From Paraphysomonas bandaiensis (lineage: Eukaryota; Chrysophyceae): 64,000 nt of DNA. The stretch covers positions 1 to 64,000 of the forward strand of contig CBFFRP010000011.1 of the NCBI GenBank assembly GCA_965644295.1. Direction: 5' to 3'. The notes below the pieces were generated by a model, which saw only the letters and a list, made by a program, of their open reading frames with translations, made no database searches and was not told the DNA's origin. Position numbers and translations under genes: made by a program. Of this stretch, positions 62,188 through 64,000 are shown one piece after another (the stretch's first letter is position 1; each line of letters begins with the position of its first letter).

Positions 62188-64000
62188 CAGTGGTACACGT
62201 ATTCATTTCTCTTTTCGTATTTGAGCAATAGATACTAATTATATAATGGATATCTTGTTTGTTATAGTTATGTACTGAGCTGTATTCCTCTGAATTTTTG
62301 TGTATTTGTAATTATTAGTTTTCGATTGTATATTTTTCATTTACAATAATTCCAAGTAATGTATGTATTTTAAGATGATACCGTATGTATCGTTATTCTG
62401 TGCTGTCAAGCTGAATAAGTAAACGTGTTTGAGCGATGTTTGTAGAAAGGTATGATAGAACTGTTGTGCACTGAAATACGAATCATATGAAAAGATTTTT
62501 TCATGAAGAAACTAAAAGTATGCTGTAAAGCTTGAAGTGTTTCGAATGAAGGCTTATATGAAATATGAAGAATTTAGGAGAATCAATGAGATTATAGATA
62601 TAATTGCAGAGCAAGGTTACGATATCGAAAACTAAATTTAACATAAGTCAAGAATGCAAGAATTCGGATATAAACATATTGATGACCTTCCGTGTGGCAT
62701 TAATGCTCTATGGCTAGACTGGGTTGGATGGTTGGATAACCACTGTTCGTGTCCTGTTATCCACTGTTCATCAGAAAAATAACATAGCGCCCAAGTAGAA
62801 AATAATCGAATGCTAACTCTGCAAAGTTTCGAAAAGTAATATAGAGTGACAAGGCTGAGTACTAAGTATATAATTTACAGGGCTGCGTAACAATTAATTG
62901 AATTGCAGTTAATTTCATTTAAATTTCATGGAGTATACATCGAGCAATTAAATTGCAATAATTGTAATGTTTACTATTTAGTATATAGCCCTATAAAGTC
63001 TTCTCCAGTAAACTTCTCCAGCCTTAAAGTCAATATATATATATATAATAAGAACATATATATATATATCATCCATCATCACTATCATCATTATGTCTCA
63101 TTATCGATAATCATGTCTTTCTTTGTCTTTGAATGATTATGTAAATATCAATGATAAGCATGAATTGTCATAGTCATAATATATCGTATATGTATATATC
63201 TTCGTGTGAGTTATGGCAATAATAATAATAATAATAATATTCAATCTATGTTGCACAGATAGTATGTACAAACTTAAGCATATACAATAAAGAGCTTGTG
63301 GAATAGAATAACCTGATAGATTGGTTATTACATTACAAGTTAAAACGGCTTCATATTGACCGCACGAAACGATATAGTTATATTTAACCACGGGCAATAA
63401 GGAGGCTATATCGTCCCGCGCTCAAAATTTTGAAACGAGGGCGAAAAGCCCGAGTTTTATAATTTAGACAAGGGACGATACTCCTTATCCCTAGGTTAAA
63501 TTGTAGCTTATCCTCATGACGTCGAAAAGTTAATATTAGATTGTATAGCTATTTGTAGCATGCTTGCTGTATTAAGAAATAGATGTTCCTTGATTAACAT
63601 TAAGAACACAAATGAGAACTCATATAGTTTCAAATGAATGATATGTATACTGTAAGTGTGATGATAAATGTAAACAGTTGAAGATGAAAGAGAGGCTTCT
63701 TATTGCCTTAATTAGCATCATCATCACATTTATATACAGCAGGCTTTACCTCTGCAAGTGCACCTGATCGAAAGATGTGTGTATGCTACGAAACACACAA
63801 TATCCTGAGAAGCATGATATGGCTCCAACCCTGAAAGAACTGGGTGCCACAGCTCCTAACCACCTATATAGCATTAGATATGGTACTTAAACTCTCCTGT
63901 AATATTCTTGAAGTTGTTTCGAAGTCCTGGATAAGAAGACAGGTCACTTGCACTGACCTCGTTATGATCTTCTATACAGCAGTCGAAGGATGGAATATAA
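62188..64000. other. Intergenic to the right edge
   Basis: AT-rich with short microsatellites: TA tracts at about 63030-63072 and (AAT)n at about 63217-63240. The foldback at 63382-63501 and a TACAGCAG at 63735-63742 also lie here. No gene is recognised. Confidence 0.6.
63382..63501. repeat. Inverted-repeat (foldback) element
   Basis: The left arm (63382-63417) and right arm (63472-63501) are imperfect reverse complements sharing atttaacc, ggg, ataaggag and atcgtccc. The 54-bp spacer itself holds smaller hairpins (aaaatttt; gggcgaaaagccc). Confidence 0.75.

Overview
This is nuclear DNA from an intron-rich eukaryote, most likely a unicellular one (protist or alga). The genes are cut by many short GT-AG introns, usually about 40-70 nt and as short as 39 nt. 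They encode typical eukaryotic products: MCM4, an SR splicing factor, AP-4 epsilon adaptin, an O-GlcNAc transferase, a cyclin Y-like protein, a lamin B receptor/sterol C14-reductase relative, HGSNAT, SLC17 and an OSR1/SPAK-type kinase. I cannot fix the lineage. The O-GlcNAc transferase reads closer to plant SECRET AGENT than to the animal enzyme, and the glycerol-3-phosphate acyltransferase is of the yeast Sct1/Gpt2 type. Exon joins were made by hand from splice sites, reading phase and family similarity. Where I summed a whole gene I say so, and in those cases the coding length is a multiple of three.

Layout: 1-1.6 kb, decayed gag-like retroelement plus a 5'-truncated copy of a LINE tail. 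2.1-3.6 kb, cyclin Y-like (-). 4.1-5.0 kb, unknown nuclear-type protein (+). 6.5-8.5 kb, LBR/ERG24 sterol reductase with a basic Ser/Pro/Lys tail (-). 9.1-11.1 kb, IQ-motif protein (+). 11.9-14.6 kb, two-domain pectin acetylesterase/Notum-like secreted esterase (-). 15.5-16.0 kb, unknown basic protein (+). 17.3-21.8 kb, LINE with reverse transcriptase and RNase H (+). 22.4-27.2 kb, MCM4 (-). 27.65-28.5 kb, SRSF1-like (+). 30.3-32.7 kb, GPAT (+). 33.7-35.3 kb, unknown (-). 35.9-37.0 kb, secretory glycosyltransferase-like (+). 38.0-43.7 kb, AP-4 epsilon (-). 43.8-44.7 kb, a (ATAC)n array of about 0.9 kb. 44.8-46.5 kb, SLC17 transporter (+). 47.6-50.4 kb, HGSNAT (-). 51.0-54.6 kb, OGT/SEC (+). 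55.1-55.9 kb, glutamine-amidotransferase-like protein with a zinc finger (-). 56.5-58.7 kb, OSR1/SPAK-like kinase (+). 59.6-60.9 kb, ankyrin protein (-). 61.3-62.2 kb, unknown (+).

The main global pattern is orientation. Leaving out the LINE, the 19 host genes alternate - + - + along the window with one exception (SR factor followed by GPAT). Nearly every gene therefore shares a short head-to-head gap (about 0.4-0.9 kb) with a divergent partner and a tail-to-tail gap with its other neighbour. The head-to-head gaps carry (ATAC)n arrays and a recurring 8-mer, TACAGCAG/CTGCTGTA. The tail-to-tail gaps carry the LINE, its dispersed tail fragments and the foldback repeats. This looks like a genome organised in bidirectional-promoter units.

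Other points worth attention: the fused double esterase, whose two copies of the nucleophile exon have been homogenised (268 of 271 bases identical, intron included); a RanBP2-type zinc finger inside a glutamine-amidotransferase fold, next to an apparent frameshift; the LBR-like tail on a sterol reductase; and an AP-4 epsilon / SLC17 / HGSNAT neighbourhood with an endolysosomal flavour.
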